Part shown: one piece after another, positions 20,702 to 29,015 of the stretch | How positions within the stretch are numbered: the stretch's first letter is position 1 | Layout: each line of letters starts with the position of its first letter | DNA from: Diphasiastrum complanatum | Lineage: Eukaryota; Streptophyta; Lycopodiopsida; Lycopodiales; Lycopodiaceae | Assembly: GCA_029204225.1 (NCBI GenBank) | Contig: MU832248.1 | Location: forward strand, 1-64,000 | Direction: 5' to 3' | DNA: 64,000 bases | Position numbers and translations under genes: made by a program | Notes under the pieces: generated by a model | Database searches by the model: none | What the model was told of the DNA's origin: nothing | The model's input: the letters and a program-made list of their open reading frames with translations, nothing else

Positions 20702-22924
20702 CTAGCTTGGTTCAATCATTGCTTTACTAATCACTCCAAGTGATGATCTGAACTTCATAAGAGGTGTCTTTTGAAGTGGTTTAGTAAGTAGATCAGCTAC
20801 ACATTCATTGCTTGGAACATGCTCCAAAGCAATCTCCTTGGCTTGCACCATTTCTCTCACAAAGTGATGGCATATCTCAATGTGCTTAGATCTTGCATGG
20901 AAGATTGGGTTAGATGCAAGGTGTTGGGCTGATATATTGTCATTGTAGATGATTGGTGCCTCCTCTGAATTAATGATCTTTCTCCAAAGTACCTCCTTTG
21001 TAGTGGTTGTCAAAGCTTTGTACTCGGCCTCGGTTGAAGATAGAGATATAGTTTCTTGCTTTTTTGAAAGCCATGAAACCACACCTTCTCCTATGAAAGT
21101 TGAATAGGCACTTGTTGATTTCCTATCCCTCTTGTCCCCTGCAAAATCTGAATCACTAAATGCATGAAGGTTGATCACATCTCCTCTATATAGAATCTCA
21201 AAATCCAATGTACCCGAGATGTATCTTAGAATCCTCTTAGTCTTTTTCCAATGGATATTCAATGGCTTTTGCATGGATTGGCTCAACCTACATACACTAA
21301 AGCTAAGATCTGGTCTAGTTATAGTGATCCACATTAAGGAACCTATAAGTTGCCTAAACAAAGTGATGTCCATGAAGGATCTTTCATCATCTTCATTTGG
21401 CACTTTTACATCTTGCTTCATTGGTGTGTCAACACTTTTACATACTTCCATCTTAAACTTCTTCAAAAGACTTTGAGCATAGTTTACTTGACTTATAAAG
21501 ATAAAATCAGACCCTCTAAGTACTTCTATGCCTAAGATGAAGTGAAGACACCCTAGATCTACCATCTTGAACTCTAAGGATAGATCTATCTTGATTCTTT
21601 CAATACCATCAACACTATTTCCACTAATGATGATGTCATCTACATAAATGAGTAAAGGTACAATACCAACATCATCAAACTTAATGTAAAGAGTGGGATC
21701 ATATTCACTTTGAACAAAAGAAAGTGAAATAAGATAGCAATGTAGTCTTGAATTCCAAGATCTCGAGGCTTGCTTCAAGCCATAGATGCTTCTTTGGAGA
21801 TGGCATACTTTGTTCTCCATTCCATGCTTGATGAACCCTTGTGGCTGCTCCATATAGATATCCTCTTCCAAAAAACCATTCAAGAAAGCATTAGAGACAT
21901 CCATTTGACATAGAATCCATCCAAAATGTGATGCAAGTGCAATGATTAGTCTTATTGTGACCATCTTGGCCACGAGTGCAAAAGTTTCCTCATGGTCTAT
22001 CCCTCTCTCTTGAGCATAACCTTTTGCAACTAATCTTGCTTTATGTTTGTTAACACTCCCATTTGCATTCAACTTAAGCTTGAAGACCCACTTGCATCCT
22101 ATTACATTCCTTTGAGGTCTCTCAACAAGCAACCAAGTTTCATTCTCAATCAAGGCATCATACTCATCCAACATAGCTTTATACCATTCTTTGGAGTTCA
22201 ATGCATCTTCAACATTAGACGGTTCTTCAAAACTAGATAAAGCATAAGAAGTGGATGAGATACCCTCAACTTTCTGTCCTTTGCCTTGATATGTGAGCCT
22301 TGATGGCTCCACTTTTGCCCTTGAAGATCTCCTTGGTGTGATAGGTGGGTTTGGTGCTTGCTCCTCCATGAGCTCCTCCTCAAAACCAAGATCTTGCTCC
22401 TCGGCCATCTTCTTCTTGATTGTTGGAGCACTTGAGCCTTCTTCAAGCATATGCATATGATGTTCATCAAAGATGACATCCCTTGAAACAACAAATTTGT
22501 TCAAGGATGGGAGATAGACTTTGTAGCCCTTGCTTGAGCTTGCATATCCAAGCATGATCCCTCTTGTGGAAGATGGATCCTCCTTGGTTCTTGTTTCCAA
22601 TGGCACATGCACATAACATATACACCCAAAAACTTTCAAGTGATTAAGATTGGGTTTCTTTCCATACAACATCTCATAAGGAGTTTTGCCTTCAATTGCT
22701 TTGCAAGACACCCTATTCATCAAGTAGTTTGCACATACAAGAGACTCACCCCAAAAGGATTTGGGCAAACAAGCATCTAATCTTAAAGCCTTAGAACATT
22801 CACATAATGTTCTATTCCTTCTTTCAGCAACTCCATTTTGTTGAGGAGTGTAAGGACAAGAAGTCTCTTTCTTGATCCCTTCCTCCTCACAAAAGGCCTT
22901 GAACTCATTGGAGAGCTTCATCAT
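20702..22924 (-). CDS. Copia pol: integrase C-terminus, reverse transcriptase, RNase H
   Basis: This intact frame of 740 codons runs nearly to the 3' LTR. It begins inside the integrase: PYTPQQNGVAERRNRTL (residues about 24-40, with the catalytic Glu), GKTPYEMLYGKKPNL and LGYASSSKGYKVY. A linker (ITPRRSSRAKVEPSRLTY) follows, then RT with CKWVFKLKLNANGSV, QMDVSNAFLNG, LKQASRSWN, catalytic LLIYVDDIIISGN (about residue 430) and HFILGIEVLRG. RNase H has FSDSDFAGDK, STEAEYKA and HARSKHIE. The integrase zinc finger and first two Asp residues are absent upstream: the preceding frame ends shortly after protease and this one begins after the missing segment, in another frame. RT and RNase H could still be enzymatically intact. 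The true translation start is uncertain because pol is normally a polyprotein with gag. Confidence 0.9.
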   Translation of the reverse strand: MMKLSNEFKAFCEEEGIKKETSCPYTPQQNGVAERRNRTLCECSKALRLDACLPKSFWGESLVCANYLMNRVSCKAIEGKTPYEMLYGKKPNLNHLKVFGCICYVHVPLETRTKEDPSSTRGIMLGYASSSKGYKVYLPSLNKFVVSRDVIFDEHHMHMLEEGSSAPTIKKKMAEEQDLGFEEELMEEQAPNPPITPRRSSRAKVEPSRLTYQGKGQKVEGISSTSYALSSFEEPSNVEDALNSKEWYKAMLDEYDALIENETWLLVERPQRNVIGCKWVFKLKLNANGSVNKHKARLVAKGYAQERGIDHEETFALVAKMVTIRLIIALASHFGWILCQMDVSNAFLNGFLEEDIYMEQPQGFIKHGMENKVCHLQRSIYGLKQASRSWNSRLHCYLISLSFVQSEYDPTLYIKFDDVGIVPLLIYVDDIIISGNSVDGIERIKIDLSLEFKMVDLGCLHFILGIEVLRGSDFIFISQVNYAQSLLKKFKMEVCKSVDTPMKQDVKVPNEDDERSFMDITLFRQLIGSLMWITITRPDLSFSVCRLSQSMQKPLNIHWKKTKRILRYISGTLDFEILYRGDVINLHAFSDSDFAGDKRDRKSTSAYSTFIGEGVVSWLSKKQETISLSSTEAEYKALTTTTKEVLWRKIINSEEAPIIYNDNISAQHLASNPIFHARSKHIEICHHFVREMVQAKEIALEHVPSNECVADLLTKPLQKTPLMKFRSSLGVISKAMIEPS

Positions 22925-23117
22925 TTGCTGTATAGATAGACTTTATAGGTCCATAATAAGATAAGAGAGAAGAGAAAAACTCCCTTTTACTAGTCATGTG
23001 TGAACTAGCACCCGAGTCAATCCACCAAGGATCTTCTCCTTTGAAGCTTGTTGAAGAAAATATGGACATCATGAGAGAGTCCTCATGTGAACTCTCCTCC
23101 TCCTCCTCTTTGCTCAA
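22905..23117 (-). pseudogene. Copia protease segment, cut off before integrase
   Basis: In the same frame as the gag frame at 23,957-23,130 and separated from it by a single TAA. It contains DPWWIDSGASSHMTSKREFF, the retropepsin active-site DSGA motif, then 25 residues before a stop. The rest of the protease flap region, the GAG_pre-integrase HHCC finger and the integrase catalytic core are deleted between here and the pol frame. Confidence 0.85.
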
Positions 23118-23129
23118 GTTGGCTTGGCT

Positions 23130-23957
23130 TTAATCTTGCTTCCTCTTGAAGCATTCTGAGGCATAATGCCCCATCTTGCTACAATAGTAGCACTTCACCT
23201 TTGATTTGTCATTCTTGACTTTGGTGGTTGATGGAGATGCCTTTGGGGGTCCTTCTTGATCCTCAAGCTTTGTAGACTTCTTGAATGTTGATCCTTTGCC
23301 TTTGGACTTGCCTTTGCCTTTGGTGAAGAGAGCTTGGTCATCTCCACCTTGGATGGAAAGCCTATCCATCCTCTCTTGCATTTGGCTCCTTCTTGATTCC
23401 TCGGCCATGAGTGTGCCTTGGAGTTCTTCAAGTATGGGTAGCTTACCCATAATTGCATATCCCTGAACCAAATTGTCAAATTCAAAGCTTAGTCCATTCA
23501 ATATGAGTTGAACAAGCTCTTCATCCTTGATAGGGTCACCTATAAAGGCTAGCTCTTTGTTCAATTCCTTTACTCTTAGGACAAAAGTATGTGCACTCTC
23601 TCCTTTCTTTTGATAGCTTCTATAGATTTGATTCTTCAAAGCTAACATTCTAGTTTGGTTCTTGGATTCATAGACCTTTTGCAAAGTCTCCCAAGCATCT
23701 TGAGCTGAAGTGCAATCTCCTACCTCTCTTAAGAGTTCATTTGCAACATTCATTTTTATGCAATGTAGTGCAACATTGCACCTCTTGATGTATTTGGCTT
23801 TTTCTTGAGGATGAATAGGTTCACCCTCCTTACCATTTACAATTTCCATCAGATCTTGCATGATCATGATAGATTCCATTCTAACTTTCCATATGGAATA
23901 GTTAGTTTTGTTGAGCCTTTCATTAGTATCCAAAAGATATGCATTTATAGATGCCAT
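23130..23957 (-). CDS. Copia Gag (nucleocapsid/capsid precursor)
   Basis: The 275-residue frame starts at ATG 23,957 after the leader. The N-terminus has the DUF4219-type NYSIWKVRMESIMIMQD, then UBN2-type blocks KMNVANELLREVGD, DAWETLQKVYESKNQTR, GESAHTFVLRVKEL and LVQGYAIMGKLP. A lysine-rich region follows, and a CCHC zinc knuckle CYYCSKMGHYASEC near residues 257-270. Gag packages element RNA into virus-like particles. The TAA just after the knuckle separates it from protease, whereas intact relatives read on. It may be a premature stop. Confidence 0.85.
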   Translation of the reverse strand: MASINAYLLDTNERLNKTNYSIWKVRMESIMIMQDLMEIVNGKEGEPIHPQEKAKYIKRCNVALHCIKMNVANELLREVGDCTSAQDAWETLQKVYESKNQTRMLALKNQIYRSYQKKGESAHTFVLRVKELNKELAFIGDPIKDEELVQLILNGLSFEFDNLVQGYAIMGKLPILEELQGTLMAEESRRSQMQERMDRLSIQGGDDQALFTKGKGKSKGKGSTFKKSTKLEDQEGPPKASPSTTKVKNDKSKVKCYYCSKMGHYASECFKRKQD

Positions 23958-24740
23958 CTAGTCTCCTAATCAAGGACTTGACACAAATTAAGGTTACTTC
24001 TATTGATTTGATTGAAGGTCTACCTTATCCCACTTCTTAGGGACCTGAAAAGATTAGTAATAGACTTCCTATAAAGATCTAAGAATGATCTCTAACAAAA
24101 TCAAATCATAGAATACTAGAAACAATGCACTTGCAATACTAGTAGAATTGCCCCTCTTTCTATAAAGAACATTAAAGCTTCCAAATGATCTGATCAAGAG
24201 TGAATTTCAGCAACCTAATATACTTCCAAAATCACTTGTAAAAGATCTAAATGGAACTTAATGAGGATGCAACACAATCTACTATCCAATCACAAGCAAA
24301 AAATGATCAAAATTGATGAAAAATTGATCTAATTTGGTGCATAAGTCAAGCAATGGTTGGACTGAACCTAAATCACTTTAGGAGGTGCCTACTACACCTT
24401 AGAATAGCCTTGAAGAGTCCCCAAAACTCTGATCTTCCCTCTCCTTGAATGCTAGAAAGCCTCCTCTATGAAATCACCTCCAAAACTCGCTTAGAAATCA
24501 ATGCTTGGAGCAAGCAAAACTTGCTATCTTGGTAATGTGAATTGAATTCAACTTTGCCTCTGGTTTTAGACACCTAAACACCTGCAAATGAAGTCACACA
24601 ACACCAATCTCCAATGTATTTGACTCACTTTGAGTTCTAGAATCAATACTAGATGCTAAGATCCAATCTACACAAGATTTAGATCAAAAATTGTGATCAA
24701 ATTGAATGAAAACCAAGGATTTAGCTCATTTCAGCCTTTA

Positions 24741-24753
24741 GGCTCTGATACCA
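24741..24753 (-). promoter_or_regulatory. Primer-binding site for initiator tRNA-Met
   Basis: GGCTCTGATACCA on the plus strand is TGGTATCAGAGCC in element sense. It lies directly after the 5' LTR end and is the standard copia minus-strand primer site. Confidence 0.95.
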
Positions 24754-25435
24754 TGTAAAAATTACAGCAAATAAGGATCCTAAAACACTTGAAATGATGA
24801 GGGAAACAATAGATTATGATTTCATAAGATTAGCACAAGTTGAACCATCAAAATCCATCAAAAATCTATGCTTGAACCTCACTAAATGGCCCAAATCCTT
24901 GAAGAAGGCTTCACACGTGTGAAAGTACGGCCTCCCACAGTCTGAGTACTGTACACCAGACCCACATTCAATCCTATAATCATTAGTAATCACAAGTACT
25001 CAAACAATTATGAACATAGAGAGCAATTGCACCATTATGAGAGAAAAATCATGAAATTGCTTGATTGATTTTGGTGAGATATCATCACCTATATATACAT
25101 GATCCATCACGGTTTTGGGTAGGTATGAGTAGCCCTAAACCTATCCCTAATGCTAATTTTGGTGGATCTTTCATCCCTACCAAGTTAGGGTTGGAATCTT
25201 CGAGATCCCTCAACAATGCAAAAATTACCAAAAATAGCTCCTATTTTTTCTCCCTTGTATCCAAGCATAATTTGGACTCATTCCAAAGGTTCTAACACTT
25301 AGGTCTACTTGAGAACATCCTTATGAATGGAATCCTATGCTATTTGGCACGTGTGACAAGCCACATCATGACCATCTAACTATTTACAAGTCATATGACC
25401 AAAACTAGTCAAGCTAGAATTGTGAATTTTTAACA
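24754..25435 (-). repeat. 5' LTR of the 20.0-25.4 kb copia element
   Basis: Same length (682 bp) and ends as 20,006-20,687. Differences seen by eye include TTACAGC for TCACAAC near the start and single changes at about 24,961, 25,151 and 25,235. TTCACACGTGTGAA recurs at 24,910-24,923. Confidence 0.95.
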
Positions 25436-25440
25436 AAAAG

Positions 25441-26260
25441 CACAACCTCTCCTACTTGGAGAGTTGTAATATTTCATTCAAGTTGGCAGTCGGCTTCAGT
25501 GCAAAAAGCTATTTTAACTTTTTGCAATGCTGGGATTGAAAATACTATTTGGTACGATTTTTACTTTTTTATAACTTAACTTTATTTGTTTTACTTTTCA
25601 TATATTCTATGCTTAGCATATATAATTGTTTAAAATAATAATTTACTTTTCTTTTAATAGGTACAAGTCCAATATTTGCAATGCTGGTGGTGTACGACTG
25701 CAATGAAATTGAATACATAATCATTGGTTATTATTAATTGGATGGAAAATGCTCTATGCTACATTACAACACCACCGGCCTGACTAGCTTTGGGAACTTG
25801 TTCCAATTTTCAGCAATCACAAAAAAAATTAAAAAATCTGATGACAGGGTCTGTGGCTTGTCCTTATCAAAGACCACAACAATTAATTAATCATCTTATT
25901 GAAATTTTTTCACACCCAACGGATTGGGTCTTAGATTTGTTTAGTGGAAGCGGCACTACAAGCGCATGCGCTGTGCATAAAGACAGGCATGTTGTTGTTG
26001 TAGAATTAGAATCTAGTTTAATAGAATTTGTAAAAATACGAATGAAATCCATCTCAGTTTTGCCAGATGAATTAACGGAGGTAGGAAAGTCTACAGATGA
26101 CGAAGACTTTGTAATTTCTCTATCGAAAAAACCATAACCTCCCGCTAGTGGAAAAGTGGGTGACACATGGGACTTTGCAGATGTCCTAGTTCAAAATTAT
26201 AATGTTGTCATTGTAGAAGAAATGTTGAAGAGGCTACTCTACAGAGGCTCCTCCAAAAAA
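25441..26260 (+). pseudogene. Methyltransferase domain, copy B, part 2 (motif I)
   Basis: Resumes after the copia insertion with TWRVVIFHSSWQSASVQKAI and CNAGIENTIWY, then an intron (about 25,557-25,661) holding TATGCTTAGCATA. The next exon has IEYIIIGYY, a stop (TTA TTA ATT region near 25,735), then 25,790-26,137 with RPQQLINHLIEIF, motif I intact as DWVLDLFSGSGTTSACAV and HVVVVELESSL. It thus keeps the SAM-binding Gly residues that copy A lost. A TAA after LSKKP is shared in position with copy A, and similarity continues past it (DTWDFADVLVQ). By motif order it is class beta; target base and specificity cannot be read from sequence. Confidence 0.75.
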
Positions 26261-26289
26261 GCCCAAAGACGTCAATGACCTTGATGATT

Positions 26290-27200
26290 TTTGGGAAACA
26301 TATACATGACTATTTCATCGATTTGAAGATTATATATGAATTTCAAACTTTTGTGGCATGAAGTTTTTAAATTCATTTATATTTTTTGATATTATTTGCT
26401 ACCTGAAATATTTTTAAACATTTTAAATTTTATTTTCAATGTTACTCTTTAAATATAAATTTAATAAGTATTTATTTTAATTAATATTGTTTTAGAATGA
26501 CAATAATGTTTTGTATTTGTTCTGAAATTATATTCTTAAAAAAAATATTAATGAATATTATTAAAATTGATAATATTTTTTATCTTTTAAAATATTAAAA
26601 TCTATTAATAGAATTTCAAATTCTTAATTATGATGAAATTAAATATAAGATTCTTATCTAAAAAATTTTAATTTTTTTCAAAAGTCACGTAGTTTCATAT
26701 GTGTATTTAAGTAAATATTTAAAAATTAGAGTTTGTGTGTTATAGACCTAAATTACATAAATCTTTTTGAATTTGTACAAAATTATTATTATGAAAAATT
26801 GAAATTTCTAGAAAATATTAATTTAAATCTATATTGCATTCATAAAAAATTATTTCAAACAAAAAAATTTAAATATTTTAAAATATTTGTTACTAAATAG
26901 TTTTTTAAATAATTAAAATAATTTTTTATTGATTTTAGTATTTTTATATTTATTGATTTTGTTTTTTATTAATTAATTTAAAATACGTGCAAAATTAAAT
27001 TTGTTGTCAAAATTCTATATCTAACCTTTTTACTATGATTTTAGTTTTTAACAAAAGATGATATATATTTTGCATAACAAAATAAATCTGCAAAGCATTT
27101 TGAATATAGGCATTTTTAATTTAAAGAAATTAAAATATTACAAAAAATGGGTCTTCATGTCATTTCTCATTTTTTTGGTCACCATGTTTATGCTAGAACT
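26290..27200 (+). other. AT-rich 3' tail of methyltransferase unit, copy B
   Basis: Co-linear with 7,610-8,525, with many small insertions, deletions and substitutions. It has no open frame and ends at the same polypurine-tract junction. Confidence 0.6.
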
Positions 27201-27362
27201 AGTTGAGGAGGGAGTGTGAAGAAATCGATATTTTATTTGGCAATTTTGGAGGCCAAAGTGAAATCTCAACTTAGAGTTAGTTTCATAAATGTCAATAAAG
27301 CCCTAAATAGTGTTATTACTATTTTTAACAAGTAGCTAAGTGAATGAGGTCGAGTTTGGAGC
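27201..27362 (+). repeat. Truncated copia polypurine tract and LTR after copy B
   Basis: GAGGAGGGAG then TGTGAAGAAATCG at 27,215, lacking about 15 bases of the LTR start present at 8,540. It matches 8,555-8,700 and then stops at about 27,362, where an unrelated copia GAG_pre-integrase fragment begins. Confidence 0.6.
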
Positions 27363-27640
27363 CATTTTAAATTCTGATGCTCATGTTTGGCATCAAAGAT
27401 TAGGTCATTTAAACATGAGGTCCAGGATCTTGTCCATGAATCATAATAACATGGTCAAGAACATGGCCATTAATGCTATTTCCATGGCTAATTAGACTTT
27501 CTATGAAAATTGCTTACTAGGAAAACAACCTAGAACAAGATTTCCTAAAGGACAAGCCAAAAGAGCGAAGTCCATTCTAGAATTAATCCATAGTGATTTA
27601 TGTGGTCCTATGAGTGTGCCCTCTTTGGGTAATGCTTTAT
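27363..27640 (+). pseudogene. Copia GAG_pre-integrase fragment
   Basis: The frame reads SDAHVWHQRLGHLNMRS, then FYENCLLGKQPRTRFPKG and SILELIHSDLCGPM. These are the HHCC finger (with C-x2-C degraded to YENC) and the first integrase Asp (HSD). A stop lies in the middle and the fragment is cut at about 27,640. Confidence 0.7.
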
Positions 27641-28073
27641 GTGAAAAGTTATGATCCAAATTGCACTTAATGAATCTTTGATCTTGGGTCAATTTGATCA
27701 ACACAACTAGAACTAGTTAGAAGATAGCCAAGACCAGATCCAGCAGGCAGCAGGGGGATTTCAACCAGATCAAGGGTCCGAAGGCCAGGACCAAGGGCAG
27801 ACAGATGCGGCTGCTAAGACGCGCGACCAGAGCCAAGGCGCAACCACCAGCCAGGGCCCAACAACATCATCCAGAGGGTCACGAATGATATCTGCCAACC
27901 AGGCCTTCCGAAGACCGAAATCCGTGGAGGAGAACATCAATGAATTTTTATCCAAATATCCCCACGAGTCATCAAGAGACGGCTGACAGTTATCATTCTC
28001 AGCTCAGACCATCAAGGAAAAAGAACTGTAGGCCTTACCCGCCCTTTAACCACAACCGGAGTGGCGACAATAG
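27641..28073 (-). pseudogene. Probable downstream part of a Ty3/gypsy internal region
   Basis: The GC content rises from about 27,730 as in the adjacent gypsy gag-protease. Minus-strand frames are short (for example 27,955-27,770) and carry no recognised RT or integrase motif. I take it as a decayed continuation of the gypsy element with the remaining pol and 3' LTR missing. Confidence 0.3.
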
Positions 28074-29015
28074 TTATTTGAGAGAGACCCTGCGGCCATC
28101 AGGGCTTACGTGGGGTACCTTCTTGGTTCCGTAACGATCTGGGTCCATGTGGTGTAGGACTTGTTCATCAGTCAGCTCAATCTCCTTATTATAAGTTAGA
28201 GCATGTTGCCAAGGGACTAGATCATCATCCACTGGGTTCTCAATCGGCTCCGCTGATAGCCATGCTATGTTTATCATCATAGTTTTGGGTGAAGATGTAC
28301 TTGGTTCTGGATCTGATTCATATTGATATGTCTGGCAGTCAATAGTTGCTAATGCATCCGTCCATCTCATGACATCCGTCTCTGAATGATAGTGACCTCC
28401 CTTGGCTGGTCTTGGGTGGTCAATTGTATGATCTGCCGTGGATGATCCATCATCAGCTTTGGGTGCAATAGGTTTCATCGCCCATGTGGTTGGATCTACC
28501 TTTACAGCCTGTTCTCTGTTCTCGAAGGTGAGTTTCCCTGTACCCCAGTTGTGTACTACTTGCGCAGCCCTCAACCATGGTCTTTCCAGTAAAATACGGT
28601 ATGCATATGGAGATTCAGGTATATCCATGACCACAAAAGTAATCACAAACTGCATGTCTGCTATCCTTATGGGAATATCAGCAACTACACCTTTTGGTTT
28701 CACACAGGATTGATCTGCTAGCTTGATGGCGAATCTGGCTGGCTTCAATCCTTGTAATCCCCATTTTTCGTACAAGGTAGTGGAGATCAGATTGACACCT
28801 GATCCTCCATCTACCGCTGCCGCCTCGTCCTCGTATCTCTTGTGTTTGATTGGCAAAGTGATGTTGTGTTCTTTACTTTCCCATGCTACTCCGATGTGGA
28901 GTATGTTACCTGCTTCATCATAGCCCGCACAATAGATGGGCTCATGCGCTACTGGCTTCTCATCCGCCTTGGCCCATTTAGCTAAAAGGCTTTTCGCTTG
29001 CGGTGCAATCTGCAA
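28074..29015 (-). CDS. Ty3/gypsy retropepsin-like protease region
   Basis: Open frame of 313 codons. Near residue 70 it has AAAVDGGSGVNLISTTLYEKWG, the aspartic-protease active site in the DGGSGVN form used by several plant gypsy-like polyproteins. About residue 145 reads LLERPWLRAAQVVHNWGTGKL, the second conserved block (usually LGRPWLR). The C-terminal part is acidic and hydrophilic with no RT. Frames upstream encode gag, so this is the gag-pol junction of the element whose 5' LTR is at 31,763-32,423. The start codon is not meaningful because the frame belongs to a polyprotein. Confidence 0.75.
   Translation of the reverse strand: MQIAPQAKSLLAKWAKADEKPVAHEPIYCAGYDEAGNILHIGVAWESKEHNITLPIKHKRYEDEAAAVDGGSGVNLISTTLYEKWGLQGLKPARFAIKLADQSCVKPKGVVADIPIRIADMQFVITFVVMDIPESPYAYRILLERPWLRAAQVVHNWGTGKLTFENREQAVKVDPTTWAMKPIAPKADDGSSTADHTIDHPRPAKGGHYHSETDVMRWTDALATIDCQTYQYESDPEPSTSSPKTMMINIAWLSAEPIENPVDDDLVPWQHALTYNKEIELTDEQVLHHMDPDRYGTKKVPHVSPDGRRVSLK

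Larger units (their letters stand above)
20006..25435 (-). mobile_element. Ty1/copia element with complete ends, inserted in methyltransferase copy B
   Basis: The element has two 682-bp LTRs (20,006-20,687 and 24,754-25,435), a perfect tRNA-Met primer site beside the right LTR, a purine tract beside the left LTR, and gag and pol on the minus strand. Flanks are GAAAG on the left and AAAAG on the right, a 5-bp target duplication with one change. Copy A keeps the empty site (CTTGAAAGCACAATC near 6,760). The LTRs differ at about 8 positions by eye, roughly 1%, so the insertion is recent. It lacks the integrase core (see gag and pol entries), so it would need enzymes in trans. Confidence 0.95.

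Noticed and set aside
21171-22240. Plus-strand open frames opposite copia pol at 20.7-22.9 kb
   Set aside because: The opposite strand encodes a continuous 740-codon pol with all RT/RNase H motifs.
28438-28923. Plus-strand open frames opposite the gypsy protease
   Set aside because: They are antisense shadows of the minus-strand frame with the DGGSGVN motif.
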